From: Varanus komodoensis
Taxonomy: Eukaryota > Chordata > Lepidosauria > Squamata > Varanidae
Direction of reading: 5' to 3'
Assembly (NCBI RefSeq): GCF_004798865.1
Contig: NW_025336087.1
Location: 9,088,263 to 9,152,262 of the forward strand
Length of the DNA: 64,000 nucleotides
Shown: positions 1-14,959 of the stretch, piece by piece
Layout: the number at the start of each line of letters is the position of its first letter
Position numbering within the stretch: the stretch's first letter is position 1
Translations under genes and position numbers: made by a program
Notes under the pieces: generated by a model
Database searches by the model: none
The model's input: the letters and a program-made list of their open reading frames with translations, nothing else
What the model was told of the DNA's origin: nothing

Positions 1-111
1 CAGCTTTTATTTCCAGATTAAATCATTGTAATTTCTTTCCAAGCAGCTTACTTTTGTTTCAGATATGCATACTTCAATATTTTAATAGCTATCTTTGTGC
101 TTGTTTTACAG

Positions 112-168
112 ATTAACTAAACTTCAGATTTTGGAGCTTAGAGAAAATCAGTTGAAAATGTTGCCAAA
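112..168 (+). CDS. ERBIN: ERBIN exon, LRR (first in window)
   Basis: The acceptor is ttttacag and the donor gtaagt at 169. The first base completes an Arg codon from the previous exon; the exon then reads [18 protein letters not shown] and ends two bases into a Lys codon. It is one leucine-rich repeat, near human residues 159-178 by recall. The upstream exon is outside the window. Confidence 0.96.
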
Positions 169-3100
169 GTAAGTAGCTGAGTTTATTTTGGTATGAATAG
201 CTTGTTTGGAAAAGTATTGAGATCATGATAAATCACAATTTCACAATCAACTTTAAATAGTCTTGTTTTTATTGAAACTGTTATCCTTCGTTAAGTGTAT
301 TATTCCTCATTCAGGTATTCCAAATAACTTTTTTTCTGTGATCACTGACTCTTAATGACTCTCTGGCTTACTGGTACTTTCCATTTTTACTTTTACAAAT
401 TTCTTCTCTCATATCTCAAGTCATCAGACAGAAAAAGACAATTTATCATCAATATCACATTCTACCAAATATATATGAACAATGTTTCTTTGTATGTCTT
501 GTGAGTTATACTTTATATGTTACAATTCCCTAAATCAAGGTGAATAAAAGGTATGTACAACTGTAATATGTGAAATGCAATGTGAATAGTGTTTCTACTT
601 CCAGCAAGGGAGTTGCTGTGCTAAATTTCTTCAGGTTTTCTGTGTAGAAATATGGAACATGTGACATTAGTCAGTTGGTTATAAAAAATTGTCATGTATA
701 GATGATTACATAAAACTCTAACATTTATAGACATGTTGAAAGATATAGCAGTAAAATATTAATTTCTGAATATAATATTAATGCAGATAACTTTTCCCAG
801 TGATCAATATAATATGCAAACCTATGTCTCTGATTTTGTTTTAATAGTAACAGGGGACTTTTGGTTATGTGTGTGCGTGTGTGTGTGTGTTTATTGTTTG
901 GTACAGGCTTCCTGTTAAGACATTTGGTTTGCTATACTTACCAAACAATCCCAGGGAATTGACAATTCCCTTGTCAGCAACTGTTTATGGTGCCAGTTGC
1001 CAGTGGGCAACAGCTGGCCAAGATGGTCTGCTGGTAATCCTCATTCTTTCTTCCAACATGTTAGGCACTGATGGGGAGAGAGGGTTATGTGATTTTATAA
1101 CATCCATTTTCATCAGACTTCTGTTTGCTTGCTTCTCTGCCTCATTTGGTGGGCATTTTTTTGGTCTTGAGTAAGCAATGAAAAGGGAAAATTGGGTGGT
1201 GCCCCCAAAGGAATTACATACAAATATATGAAAAGCTCTGTCAAAGAATATATAGTGCAAAAGGAAGAGTTCTTGGAATGAGCTATGGAAATAATTGAAG
1301 AAAGATTCTGGTTCCAGGCAAATGAACTGACAGATGAAATATGAGTTTTTCAGTTGACACTGTAAGCAGAGAGTTGGCTGTGAAGCATAGCTTTGTTGAA
1401 CTCTTATTCTCTTGACATTGCCATGTTTTAATAGTCTTTCTTGGCTGCATCTAAGCTGGAGAATATGAAGTTAACTCCCCCTGCCCCAAAATCAACTGAT
1501 TTAACACAAGCACAAATCAACTAAACAGCCCATGTCATCTCTTTTAAATGGCTGGAAACTATACGTCTACATGCGCATAAAATAAATGTATGACAAGTGG
1601 TGTTATTAAATGAAGAAAATGAATATGCAATTCCTTTGTTTAAAGGATGCAAACATTTGTGCTAAATCTCAAGTATGGGAATATAGCACTCCTGTTTAAT
1701 AATATATGCACATATTTAATACTATAAAGTAGTTTAGTTTTTTTAATGAAGCGGATAAGAAGCACGAAGAATATCTGTGTTCTCTACTTAATGTACCAGG
1801 TTGCATCCAGGGATTTCATGATATTCGCAAAGGTGGAAAGGAAAGAGGTCACCTTTACAAGTTACTTAGCTGCCACTCAGAAATCAGCTCTGGAGTATTG
1901 GCGGGGTTCTATGGAACAGCATGGGATGTGGCATGGAGAGGCTTTTCAGGGGGAAGAGGGAAGTAACCAACCCCCCCCCCCCTTTTGCCTCTTACGCCAT
2001 CAAGCATCTTTCCACAGTTGGAAGATCAATTTTGGATCCAAGTCACTTTCTTTTGAACTTATAGTCAGTATAGAACAGATTGAGTTTTTGAATCAACAGG
2101 GTTGGCATAAATCAAACAAAATGGTGTTGAATGTTGCCCATTTTTAAAATTAAGAGGGAAGTTAGAAAATAGAATTAGATATAAGTCCACAGACTACAAC
2201 ACTCAGCTGTCATCATTTAAAGGCCATGCATCTGCCTATGAACAGTAGCCCTTTTAAATACAGTGTTTTATTTCTTTAAAGTAAAATTTGAAATAAAATG
2301 TTATTGTTGCACAATAATTGGAGGGGTGCACACTTCAAAGAACTTGGAGTAAAATTTGATCTCTTGTTATAGCCTTTAGTTTCCTGATGATCCACTATTT
2401 ACAGTGGGTTGAGCTGTGTGTGCTCAGGGTGTCTGTGCAAAAGACTTCTAAATTTGACAGTGAAACCCAGTCAGTTGAGAGTGATTACAATAGCCTTTGT
2501 GGGAGCACAGATGTTTTTGGGGTGGGTAAGGGATGGAACATAGCAGAAAGGTTGGCTGAAGTAGTTGTGCTATCACTTTCTAGCAGTAATATACATAATT
2601 CTTTAAATCACAAGGATGCAATCTATCTAGTGGCTCTGTGATTTTTGGAAAAACATTTGACACAGTCCTCATTCGATATATGTAGCCATGGAATAAGAAG
2701 CTTTTCTTAATAGCTTAAATGATAGGTATGATATTGTAGAAGTAAAGTATGTTGCTATTTTTCCTTCTCACTGAAGATAAGTAAACAATGGTTTCAGCAT
2801 TACTACATAGCAGCAGCTTTAAAACAAATAGAAACACTACTTCATAAAATACATAGTTCATATCATGATAGGATAGAATGAATTTTACCATAAGGGCAAA
2901 ACTTCCTAAATCAGTTGAAGGAACCATATGTTTTTAACTTAATTGAATAATATGAAACTACAGTTTTTGGCTTGATTCTACTGTATGATAATTCATATGA
3001 TGCTGTTTAACATTGTAAAAAAAACCCTGACCCTATCAAGTCTGTTGGTTTTAAGGAACTGCTGGGGATTAAAAATATGCATTAGTATAAACACAAGAAG

Positions 3101-6100
3101 ATTGGATGTAGCTGGAATTTTTCTTAAACCTAATTCTTTATTAATCCTTTGCAGAACCATGAACAGACTGACTCAACTGGAGAGGCTGGACTTGGGAAGT
3201 AATGAATTCACAGAAGTGGTGAGTCCTAGCTAAGTAACACAGCTTTCTAAAACCTCTTATCCTTAAATCTATTTTAATCAATGTCAAATATAAAAATCAG
3301 CTTAACTGCTATCTTAGAGAGCAACTGTTGCCTATCTCTTAATACTGTAAATAATCTATTTTTAAAGCTGACTGCTTTTTATAAATTTCAGTTGCTATTA
3401 GTGTGGCATTTGTATAACATATAGAAAGTATTTCATTATGAATTTTAATTATAGTCAGTCATATGCTCAGTTATGCAAATTTAAGAACTTTATTTTTGTC
3501 TAGCTAATTTTGCATGAAATTCTTCAGAAAGATTACAGACTTGTCTTTAGATCTGGAAACTGGTCATGAGATGGATGGGCCACTCAATTTAGGGAACACC
3601 TGTCTCTGTGTTCTGAGAGGGAGGCCTTGCTTACCATACTTGGCTGTTAATAGTGTGGAGGAGGGCTTCCCTACTGAACAGCCCACCATGTGGAATGATC
3701 TCATTAAGGTGAGTCCCTACTGAGGCATGGTTCCATAAACTGAAGACTCATTTGTTTACCTAGACATAAGCATCTGGCACCTGTGTCAAAATGTGCAGAG
3801 GCAAGAGGATGTGTGAGCAAAATATACAGATCTAGTACATAACACAAAAGAAATTAATTAACAGAAGCTCATATTTTGGTAATAAATTTAAATTTACAGC
3901 AATTTACTATTTTTTAACAGCCTGAAGTACTTGAACAATTAAGTGGGTTAAAAGAATTTTGGATGGATGGTAACAGATTAACTGTTATTCCAGGGGTATG
4001 TATATTCCTTCTTTAAATTTATTACATTTTACTTGTTCTGTGCATTCTTTGTAGCAATTACATGGTATGCTTAAATGACACTTAACCAAATGTGTATCTA
4101 CATATATTGGTATGGTTTCACACCTGATCACTATGACATCTGATCACATATCCTGAAAAACTGCTCCTCTTACACCCAAAACTGGTCATATGGAAATAAA
4201 TTCTGTATGGTTTCAAATATTCAACATCTTGAAACATGTCAATTAGTATTTTATGTAGCCTAAGATGCAATTGGTGAAACAAAATGAGCATTTGGGCGAA
4301 CTTGTGAAAAACAATAAAGTCATTGTGTCCATCCTTTTTATAGAGGTATTGCTTATCTTGAATTCATGAAATGCAGTAGGCAACTTGTCATTCTCCAGGT
4401 GTTTTGACTTATAACTTCTTATCATCCTTCACTATTGGTTATGTTGGTTAGGGTTGATGGGAGGCCAAAACATTTGGAGGTCTAGAAGTTACTTTATATA
4501 ATGGAAGGTTCATTTAGTTCTTCTGAATATTTTTAACAAAATTGTAGAATGATCTCTGCTCTATAGGTGAACATTTTTTAGACTGGGATTTTGTCCAGCA
4601 ATAATGAAAATGTGCACTCCAGTTTGCTGCTGGGCATGGAAAATGTGAATGTGACAGAATTGATAAATCATAGCAAATACTTTAAATAAATGCATAAATA
4701 AATAAAATGCAGTATTGTGTATTTTAATGTTTATCTTCAGAGTAGAAAATATTTTAATGCAAAGTTTTTTATTTCACCTGTACTTCCAGTTTATGGGCAG
4801 TTTGAAGCACTTGACCTACTTGGATGTTTCCAAAAACAACATTGAAACTCTTGAAGAAGGCGTTTCAGGATGTGAGAGTTTACAAGACCTGCTGTTATCT
4901 AGTAATTCACTTCAACAACTGCCGGAGTCTATTGGTTCGTATTGTGGGTAAATGCTTACAAAACCACAGACCTTACATCCTCAAGGCCAGAAACTCAAAA
5001 TATCACTTTAATCTTACACAAATTCACTTACCAAGTGTGTACAAAAATGCAAGGTTGGGTTGTATTAATTTCAGAAGACTTGCACCATGATGAGCTAGTG
5101 ACAAAGCATTAACAAGACTATTGTAATGGTTAATGTCAAAGTAGGACAACAGGAACCCTGGTTAAGACACCCGCTCAGTTGATTTGGGCCAGTGTCAGGA
5201 CTGGTTCAATCTATCACAGTGGAGGAAATAGGCCACAGTGGCTTATTTCCCTGCCACCCTCACTGGGATGTATATAGTTACCCTCTCTGACATGGCTTAC
5301 CATGTTGGGAACCCAGCCCTGGTGGTTTCTTGCTATTTTTAACAATCCATGGGAAATCCACCAGTGAATGACCAGCACATGTAGCTACAGAAATAAGCCA
5401 CCATAGTTTATTTTCTCTGCTGTGATCTTGCAAATCCAGCTACTGTGTCTCAAACTAAATTAACATCATGGCTTGTTGTAACAATAAAATGTGTAGGAGG
5501 AGAACTACAAATGCCACTGTGAGGAAGGACAGATTAGCATGTATGAGCTAGTTGGCTTTAAAAAGGACATAAATCTTTTTCAAAGGATGTGATGAATATC
5601 TTGATTTTCAGTATTTGCAAATCGTAGAGATTTTAAGGTGACTGGGGGATGGGGACTTTTTATCAATCAGCACCAATCTCAGTGAAATTGTCATGTTTTT
5701 TACATTTTGGAATGGGCATTGACTCCTAGCCATTGTTCCTCAGGTATTTGCATTTGCTCAAGAATCTCATAAAAAGGTGCAGGGAGACTGCTGTCAATAA
5801 TTGCTACTATTTTTACTAGTTTTTAGGCCAGGGTTGAACAACCTACAGCCTCCAGGTTGCATCTGGCCATCTCATTAATGTCAAAAGGACTTTACTTGGG
5901 ATCAGTTCAGAGTTATTTTTCCCTTCCCTAGCAGTGGGAAAGAAGAGGGAGAGGGAGAAAGGGCAATGGCAGAAAAACCCTAACCTACCCACTTTTGACT
6001 CTTGACTAATCCACTGACTTTGGCCTCACCCATCAAAGACGTGGCCCTAGATTGTCCACAAGTCTTTGGCTGAGAAAATGATGCTTACACTGATAAACAT

Positions 6101-8555
6101 TGCTTTGTGGAAAACAAATATCCTTATTCATGATAGGAACATGAGAATGAGAATAAAGTAATTTCTCAGTATCTTCATTTGACCACTTTTACCCTTGTGG
6201 TTAACTTTGGACATCTGTAACACAATGTAAGGCAATGTAAGGTTGTTGTCAACCAGTAAGCTTGGTCTATTGAACAGTATAGAAATAGCATAACTAATAT
6301 AATTAATATATAATAATTTTGGTGTGCAATAAATATTAGTTTTATATTGACATTAACTAGTGTAGCACTAAAATGATCTTGCCTGTCATGATTGCTACCT
6401 GATACTGTCACATAAAAGTGAAAAAAATTGAAAGATTTTCTGGGATGCTGCTGTGGCTCTCTTTCATAAGTCTGTGGTTCCCACCCTGGAGAGGCAGGTT
6501 AGAGGAGCCGGTAACCAGTAGAGTTTTTGAGGGCTCTATTCCACAAATATCAGAGACAAAATATGGATTAGCGATGAGCCCCTGGCAGCCTCCATGACTA
6601 GGAGAAAAAATCTGCCGTTTTTGCCTTTTGTTTCTGCATGGACTGGGATCGGGGAGAGCAGTAGAGAAAATGTGTCTGTGCTTCAGGATACTCTACTACA
6701 AAGCAAAGTGTCTGTTCTCAAATGAATGCTTACTAAAGTGTCTAGTACCCTTTGGGATAATTTTAAAAACTGTTTCTTATACTGCTTCAAAATTTATTCA
6801 GATGAGTAGTAGTATATAAATATTTCTAATAAATAAATAAATATTTGTTCTATAACAGGCTGTCTAAAGAAATTAGCAATTCTTAAAATTGATGAAAATC
6901 AGCTAATATATCTGCCAGATTCTATTGGAGGGTAAGTATTTTTTGTATCTTCTTCATCAATATAAGGGCCTGTTCTGTATTGTTTTGTATTTCTTAAAGA
7001 TTTTCCATTAAGTAATAGTCTTCTTAACTGTATTATGTAGATAAAGCATATTCAGTTTTATCATTTTGAGGTTCATACTCCAGGATATCTATTGAACTTA
7101 GATGATTTTGGATGTCCTGTGAGTAGGTCAGATAATGAACTTTAGCTTATACTTAAAAGGAGCGAACATCAGCACCTATGTAGTTGCTGAGGCATCAGTA
7201 TTCATTATTTACATAATATTTGGATTATAAATTGATAGATTCCATTGTATTTTTATATTTGGATTTTCAGTGAAACTGTCAAATAAATTATTAAATTTTG
7301 TTAAGGTTAACTTCAGCTGAAGAACTGGACTGTAGCTTCAATGAGATCGAAGCTTTGCCATCTTCTATGGGGCAGCTGTCTAATATAAGGACTTTTGCTG
7401 CAGATCATAACTTTTTAACACAATTGCCACCAGAGGTATGCTGATATTCCTTACCTAGTTTCTCTTGCTTTATTCCTTCCTCTCTTGCTTATTTTTAGGT
7501 ATGTAAGTAAAAGCAGTCTGCATGAATTTTAGAGCATCTTTATTCCTATGCATTTTAAATAACTAGAAACCAGCTGTTGAAATCTCATTATGCACACTTA
7601 GTTGACAGAAGAAAATTCAGAAACAACTATTTATTATTATTGAGGTGAAGCATGATACTTCTCTCCTGCTAACTTAACCAATTCACTACATGTTGACAAT
7701 GTGAAAACCTTGAATGCATCATGGGATGAGACATAACAGACAAAGACATCTCAACATATCTTCAGTTGTGCAGTGAATCTAGTTTCATAACTGAAACAAG
7801 GGCATATTTATGAGTGTATCAAATGCTGATTCATCCATCAGTCCTGCCCGTTCACATATGCCATCATATCAGGTAGGCTGTCCTATGTGCACAGACATAT
7901 ACACATTCAGGTGTTAATCTGTTCATTCACCTCCTTTTTGACAATGATATTTCCTTTAAAAGAACTCTGGGAATTGTAGATAGGTGAGCATTTCTTGCTG
8001 AATTCATAGTAAGCCAGCCAATTAGCCCTGTACATAGGAATAAAATTCTGTAGTGCTCAGAGGAAGTAGATGTAACATTTGGGATGAATGAAGTGAAGAT
8101 GCTTCCCTGAACTGATTTGCTGTGGAAACTTTTTACAAAATCTTTTTCAGAAAAATTCCACATCTAATTTATTTTTCCATCGAAAGATTTCCAGTTTTGG
8201 ATAGCATTGAAAAATGAATTAGTAACATGAGGAATAAGTTTTAAGTAAGTCAAATTGGGCAGCTCAAATAGATACAATGATAGTAAATTGATAATCAGCA
8301 TTGCAATTAGGATTTCTTTCCAGCTGAGTAGTAGTGAGGGAAACAGGAGCAGGCAAAGTGAACAGCAAGTCCTGGTTCAGTTGTATCCTCCTTCCCATCC
8401 CAACTGTCGTAAGGGAAAGAAGGAGACCTAAGGAAGGCAGGAAAAGGCAAAGGAAACAAAGCAGTTGTGTGTAGTGCAGACCATGCATAAAAATGCTATG
8501 TGTGTAGATCATCTACACCAAAGATCCAATTTATAGGCATGCTTGCCATCTTACT

Positions 8556-8596
<41 letters not shown>

Positions 8597-11500
8597 ACGC
8601 ACACGCACATCTGTCTGCTTTCCTTCCTCCAGCACAGTGCCCATGAATATCATCCTCGACACTTGAAACCTTAGTAAAAGAAGAAAAAATCCCATACACT
8701 CAAATGGGATAATTTTACTAAGCTTTCTAATGCTGAGGTAGGGTTTTTATGTGGGTCATGGGGGCAGAGTTCTAAACTTTTTGTTTCCTTCCTGTGATTT
8801 GCAGGAAAATATCTCCTTCACTTGAAGAAATGAAGAAATACTTGCCTCTAGATGCTAAAATTTTGCAGCTGTATCTTAGGAACTGCCTCCTCTTTCCCAT
8901 TCAGTTCTCTAGCTGACATCCCAGGAAACACACTGCTTGATTCCTGAAGGAAGCAGGATGGCAGCTATCAAATTTAGGCATTTTTGGTAGCTGTCGTTCA
9001 CTTGTTCTCACCACATTCCTGCCAATGCTTGCAGAGCAAGTTGCCTGCAAGTTCCTGCATTGACAGGAATGCAGGATGGGGAACCTTACGCGAGGAGAGG
9101 CATGAACCTCCCCAAGGCAACATTCCCTGTGAACCCAGTCATTATCTCTTTGTGAAACAGAACATCCTGCACCATGATACAAGAAACGTAAAGGCAGTCA
9201 GCAAAAGGCTGTCTTCATTTTCCTCATCACCTCCCTTACTTTTATTGTTCTCTTCATTCCACATCCAAGTAATGGAAAATTCTGGTGAATAGAAAGTACT
9301 GACACTAGTAAGTTCTGTGGAGCTATTTGCTTACTAATGAACATTGCAACACAACCGTACACACAAAATGAACCTCTTCTTATCAACAATTATGTAACAA
9401 AATGGTATGTAAAATTATAATAATAACAAACTACTTCAACCCATGCTCCCCCAGACCCTGGCAACAGCACCAGTGCAAAAGCTGGCTGTAGAGCCACAGA
9501 GTTCAACTGTTCTTTTGAGTCAAAATACAAACAAAAGAATCCAAAATGCCCTCTTCAACTGATCTGAGTATCCACAACACAGAAGAGTCAGCTCCACATG
9601 CAGAATCTTCAAAAACCTGGAATAAAATGCCAGATTCACTATGTGGATCTACCCTTGCAGTACCTAGACCAAGTAGACAAGAACCTTAGTGGCAGTAGCA
9701 GTTCCTGCCTCTTCAGCTTTCCTGCTCTTTTTGATTAGCATTTCTTACAGCTGTGCTCTTTCTTAGTCCCACCCCTTTGGGCTGTACCAATACGTCATAG
9801 GGGTTACACACGCATGCATGTTCATATTTTAAAAGGAAAAAAAAGTATGAAATGTTAAGTAATTAGTATTCTGTACTTCTGAAAGATCAAGCTTATTTAT
9901 TTGTTTGGATTTTTTAGGTTGGAAACTGGAAACATGTAACTGTGCTGTTCTTACATTCTAATAAGCTGGAGTTCCTTCCAGAAGAAATGGGTGATATGCA
10001 GAAACTAAAGGTCATCAATCTAAGTGACAATAGGTTTGTGATTCACATATTTTCATTGAATAATGTTGCTTCACTGAATTACCTTAGGCTTGTCACTATC
10101 TTTCAACCCAGCCCTTGTCTCAGGGTTGTTCTGAGAAAAAAATACCATTTTGAGTTCCTTGGTGACAAGTGGGACAATGGCATTTAAGCAGACTGTCTCA
10201 TTATAGTAGAGGTGTTTGTTTTTTCTACCTTAATGGTTCTTAATTTGTTGGAAAATGCTTGTGTGCAAATATTTAGTCACTCTTAGTTTGGACTGGCCTG
10301 GGGATTGAAGAGAGGAGATGGATTTAATCATAGAAGAGCTACAGTAGTTTAGGACAGAGTTGAGAGGAGTTGTGTTGGCATCATGAAGGGAAAGTCGTTG
10401 CAGTCAGGAAATAATTTCCCCCCAGGAGAGACTTGTTAGTGATCCTAGTATGTGCCCCCATACCCTGCAAAAAGTGGCACTGAACACTGCTTTAAAATAC
10501 CTGCTTTGCAGCTACCATTCTTTTTGTGGTATTCATACTAGCTGATTAGAAAAACTACTGGCTGGATAGTGTGGGTTAACCCCTGGTTTTCCATGTATTT
10601 GAGGATGTTGCTTGTGGTGAATTTGTATATGTTACACTGGGTGGCTTTTGAGTCCTTTCCAGTTTGCATTCTTAAGTTGCCTATGTAGGATTCATGCTTG
10701 TAGGAAGCAGTGTTTGTGGGCTTACACTGAACCACTTTAAATTACTTATGGTAAAAATGATTCTGCAATCTCAGATTTCAAGAAATATTTTTTTCAGTAT
10801 CTGCTGTAGGGTTTTCAATCTGATTTTGTATGTGTAATTAGGATTTCGGATTGGATACCTGGCTGCACTGAGAACTATTTTTGAAACAGGAGAGTAAGGA
10901 GTTCTACTGTAGTTTGGTATTGCAAAGGGATATACTATTAAAAGAGGAAAAAGTAAATAAAAATCACATTGGGAACACTTCAGTTTATCCATTATATCTC
11001 AGCCGCAGTTGTCCCTTTTAAAAACACTTACAGACCTGCATCGACTTGATTGCAGCTTTATTCTTTTACTACGCCAGCAATATTTTGATGACAAAACTGA
11101 ATTGTAAATACTTCTTTCATGTTCATAAGATTGCTTACTGAAGAAGCTTTCCTGTAGTGCAGTGATAGTTTTGAGCCCCTGAAATAGGTCTTGTAATGAG
11201 CTGGGCCAAGGCAATCTAGCTCAGCAGTAAAGCTGAGTCCAGATTCAATTATTGGGCTTAAACAGAGGTCTAGGCAAGTAATGCTGGCAAAGGTAATGGA
11301 AGGTTGCTGACAGTGGGATGGGAGAACCAGGGATGTTTGGGTTCACTATACTGGATATGAGGGAGGTCTCGGAGCTCGTGAGAATTCTCAAGAACTTCAC
11401 TTGAAAGCTTGGTTTGGCTTCCTTCTGTTTTTGTCTGTGAGCTATTTTTTGGTTTGTTCAAATGAGAAAGTGCATATTTTTGAATGAGAAAAGAACTCAT

Positions 11501-14500
11501 TTCTCTGCAAGATTTTTTCAGAGTGTACAAAAATAAGAAAATATGAAAATGTGTATTTTTAAAATGCATATTTAATTCAATTTTTTTAAAATAAACATTT
11601 TTAAAGTTTGAGAAACTGCAAATATTTATTGAAAAATGCTGTCCTGTTCATATTGGATTTTCTGAGTGGGGCATGTTTGCATTACTTGGGAATTAAAACG
11701 AAAATTTAATATATCACTAGACGAAAATTTAATACATCTCTAGACAAGGCCTCTGTTCAATTGTTTACTTTCAGTTGCAAAAACTGCTAAGCCTGTTCCA
11801 AAAGATTGTACCCAATAATTTAGTTCTGAAAGTAACCAATATTTTGAGTGTATCATTAAAATTGCTTAGGATAGGCATAGTTCATACAATTCTTATATTG
11901 TTAATTAATATTGTCGGTAGCTAATATCTGATCTGCTCTTAGATAAGCCACACTTTTGATACTCTTTCTTGTTTTACATATTTTATTCACAGACTGAAGT
12001 ATTTGCCCTATAGCTTTACAAAACTACAACAGCTGACTGCCATGTGGCTATCAGATAATCAGGTAGGCATCATTTATTTTTATGTGATTAATTTTTTTAA
12101 ATTCTTCAAAACAGAACGTTTCAAAAATAGCAGTTAGATCAATAGCAGACTTTCTGCAATCACTTAGAACCCAAATTTAATATTGGATGTTAAATTTTAT
12201 TCTTTCTCACAAATAGAATTGAGCATATTGCTATGTTTCTGATGAGCTAAAAGTGCATTAAAATATCCTATTGGCCGATGTCCACAGAAACTGGCGAAAG
12301 AACTATTATTAGTGTTCTGGAACCCTTTAGCACAATGCATATTTGCATAAGAAGTTTTCATATTTGTATTGTGTACTTAAACATGTGCTTGTCTCCCTGG
12401 AATGCATGACAGTAATGGTGGTGATTTTGTTTTTGAAAGGGCTAGGCCTTTAACTACTATTGAGTATTGTGCTTGCTCCCTTGATAATATTAGTGGAAAG
12501 AGTAGCAACCAGGTATATGCCTCAAGAACAGAAAGTTGACAGAAACGGAATAATAGCAAATTGTTTTCTTCTACAGTAGCCCAGTTAATTCACAGAACTG
12601 AAAGAAGTGGGCAAGTGTGAGTGAATTAGAAAATAGGAATTATACACATAGGCAGAATTAATTTGTGTGCTTACAATTCTTAATACTGTAGAGATAGCTG
12701 ATTCTTAATTCTGAACCATGGCTTATTTCTTTAGCAGTAGGAACTGCTGTAATATAAATAAATAATGCAATAAATAATGTGTGAATGCAAGCAGTTTTTC
12801 CTTGAGTTACACCATACCCATATGTGCATATAATTTGGATTCCATGAACATCTTATCTTTCTGAACATTTACATTCTTTAGAAAAAGATGGGCAAGTGTC
12901 CATTAGACATGATTGGGTATAGATTTCCAGAACAAATAAATGCACTAGATTGAAAATCTCTATCAATCACTGTACAAAATCAGTGATGTACCGATATGAT
13001 GTATTTTCCATACCCTATATGTCAGTTTTTATTCATACTTGTCTGAGCTGTTGTATTGCTGTCAGTCATGGTGGGATAACTATAGCACATCAACTTTTGT
13101 AAGTTATTCTTCTAAGGCAGGGGTCCTCAAACTTTTTAAACGGGGCCAGTTGAAAGGTGCTGCTGAGGTGGGGTGAGGGCAAGTGAGTCCAAAACGATCT
13201 CCACACGAGCAAGCCCCCGCCTCGCCACACGTGCGCATGGCGAGTCCAAAACCTCTATGGCAGGCTGGATAAATGGGCATGGCAGGCTGCATTTGGCCCA
13301 CGGACTGTACTTTGAGGACCCATGTTCTAAGGCAAGCACTGACAAATCTTACTGCTCAATTGCCCGTGAGGGAACTGAAAAATAAGGTATGAAAATGGCT
13401 CCCTGTGCACAATACAATTGGATTCAGGTTGGATCTGGAACAGACTTATGCAGGGCATATTTGCCCTTTATTGTTAACATTTATTCAGTAACAAACTGGA
13501 AGGAAAACTGAAACTAAGACGATAAACTGGCACTCCAAACTGGGGCGGGGGGACAAAATGGACCACCCCATGTTTCACAATGGTACAGCCTGACTTCCAT
13601 TGTGGCCAAGGGCAAGAGTTGGTACCAACTATGTCTTTAAGGGGAGCATGTAGTTTCCCCTTTGTTCTCACAGGAGGTAATAGACTAATCCAAGGTACGT
13701 TTCTCAGCAGTAGGAGGACCTCTCTGCGCTGAGGTGGGAATGACAGTGTTAAGCTAGTCTTTTCTTGCTGATTTTTCCCCTTGAACATAAAGGGTGCAGA
13801 GGAACATAAAGGGTACAGTGCATGTTTTTCCTCCTGTTGGTGAATGGGTGGAGGAAATTCTAATTTTTATGACATGCGCATGGTGGGCATGTCGTGAGCG
13901 GAGCCGGCTAGAGCCGGGGGTCAGGCTAGATGGCCCGGGAGGCCCCTTTTGACTCGCTCTGTTTCTATAACTACTGTGTTTCACTGCCTCAGAGAAATGT
14001 ACCATTTCTGTTCTTAGAGAAGTCAGAAGTGTTTACAAAAGATTTTAGTCTGCTAGTGCTTGTGGTTACTTTAAGCTAAGCAATAAATACCTCAACACAA
14101 GAAGACTACATGTGGCATCACTACAATGAAAACACTGACGTTAAAAAGAAAGTCGGTACATGTAAATATTGTAAATGCAACAAGTATAAATAGATACTTA
14201 ACAGCATGTATTATTAGCATATTATATTGCAGAAACTGTAGCATAGAAATTGTCCTGAAAAATACGCCTATAGCAGTATTTGTATACTCCTACAAAGAAG
14301 TGATGCAACTCATTAGTTAGAGCATTGGAAAATTTTCTTGGAAAACCTACATCACTCTATAAAATTCTGGGGAAGAGCTATCATGCAAGCAAACTTGCAC
14401 TCACACAGTGGGATTTTCCTCTTCCCTCCCCTTTCCTGCAACCTCTTACTCCCCCCCCCCCACAACTTTGTCCCAGGTGGTCCTTAGCCCAGGGGAATAG

Positions 14501-14916
14501 ACGTCAACATAGATGCTGCATGGAGGAATAACCTCTCTTTAATTTACACTGATATCCTGCCTGCATAGCTATACATTGAACTAGCATGTGAAGTCACCTT
14601 TGTTAACCCAGAGTGATGTGGACCTGCGGCCAGATGGGTGACCATATGTAGTAGAGGGTTGGACTTGATGGTCTTATAGGCCCCTTCTAACTCTATTTGT
14701 ATTTCTACTCTAAAATTTTCAGCCAATGAGAGGTGCTATAAAAATATCCCATTCATGCTTATTTATCTTGCAACTGAATAGAAATGCTGAGCAAGATTTA
14801 TAAAGTGGCAACATTTGAATGTTTTGCTGCCAAGAATATAAATATTCCTATTTAAAAAACAAAACCAAGATTTTACTGTTTTTTGCCTATGTATTATCTC
14901 TGTGCATTCTTAATTG

Positions 14917-14959
<43 letters not shown>

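Noticed and set aside
8901-9292. Overlapping open frames on both strands in an ERBIN intron
   Set aside because: Low-complexity composition and no recognisable domain; treated as chance.
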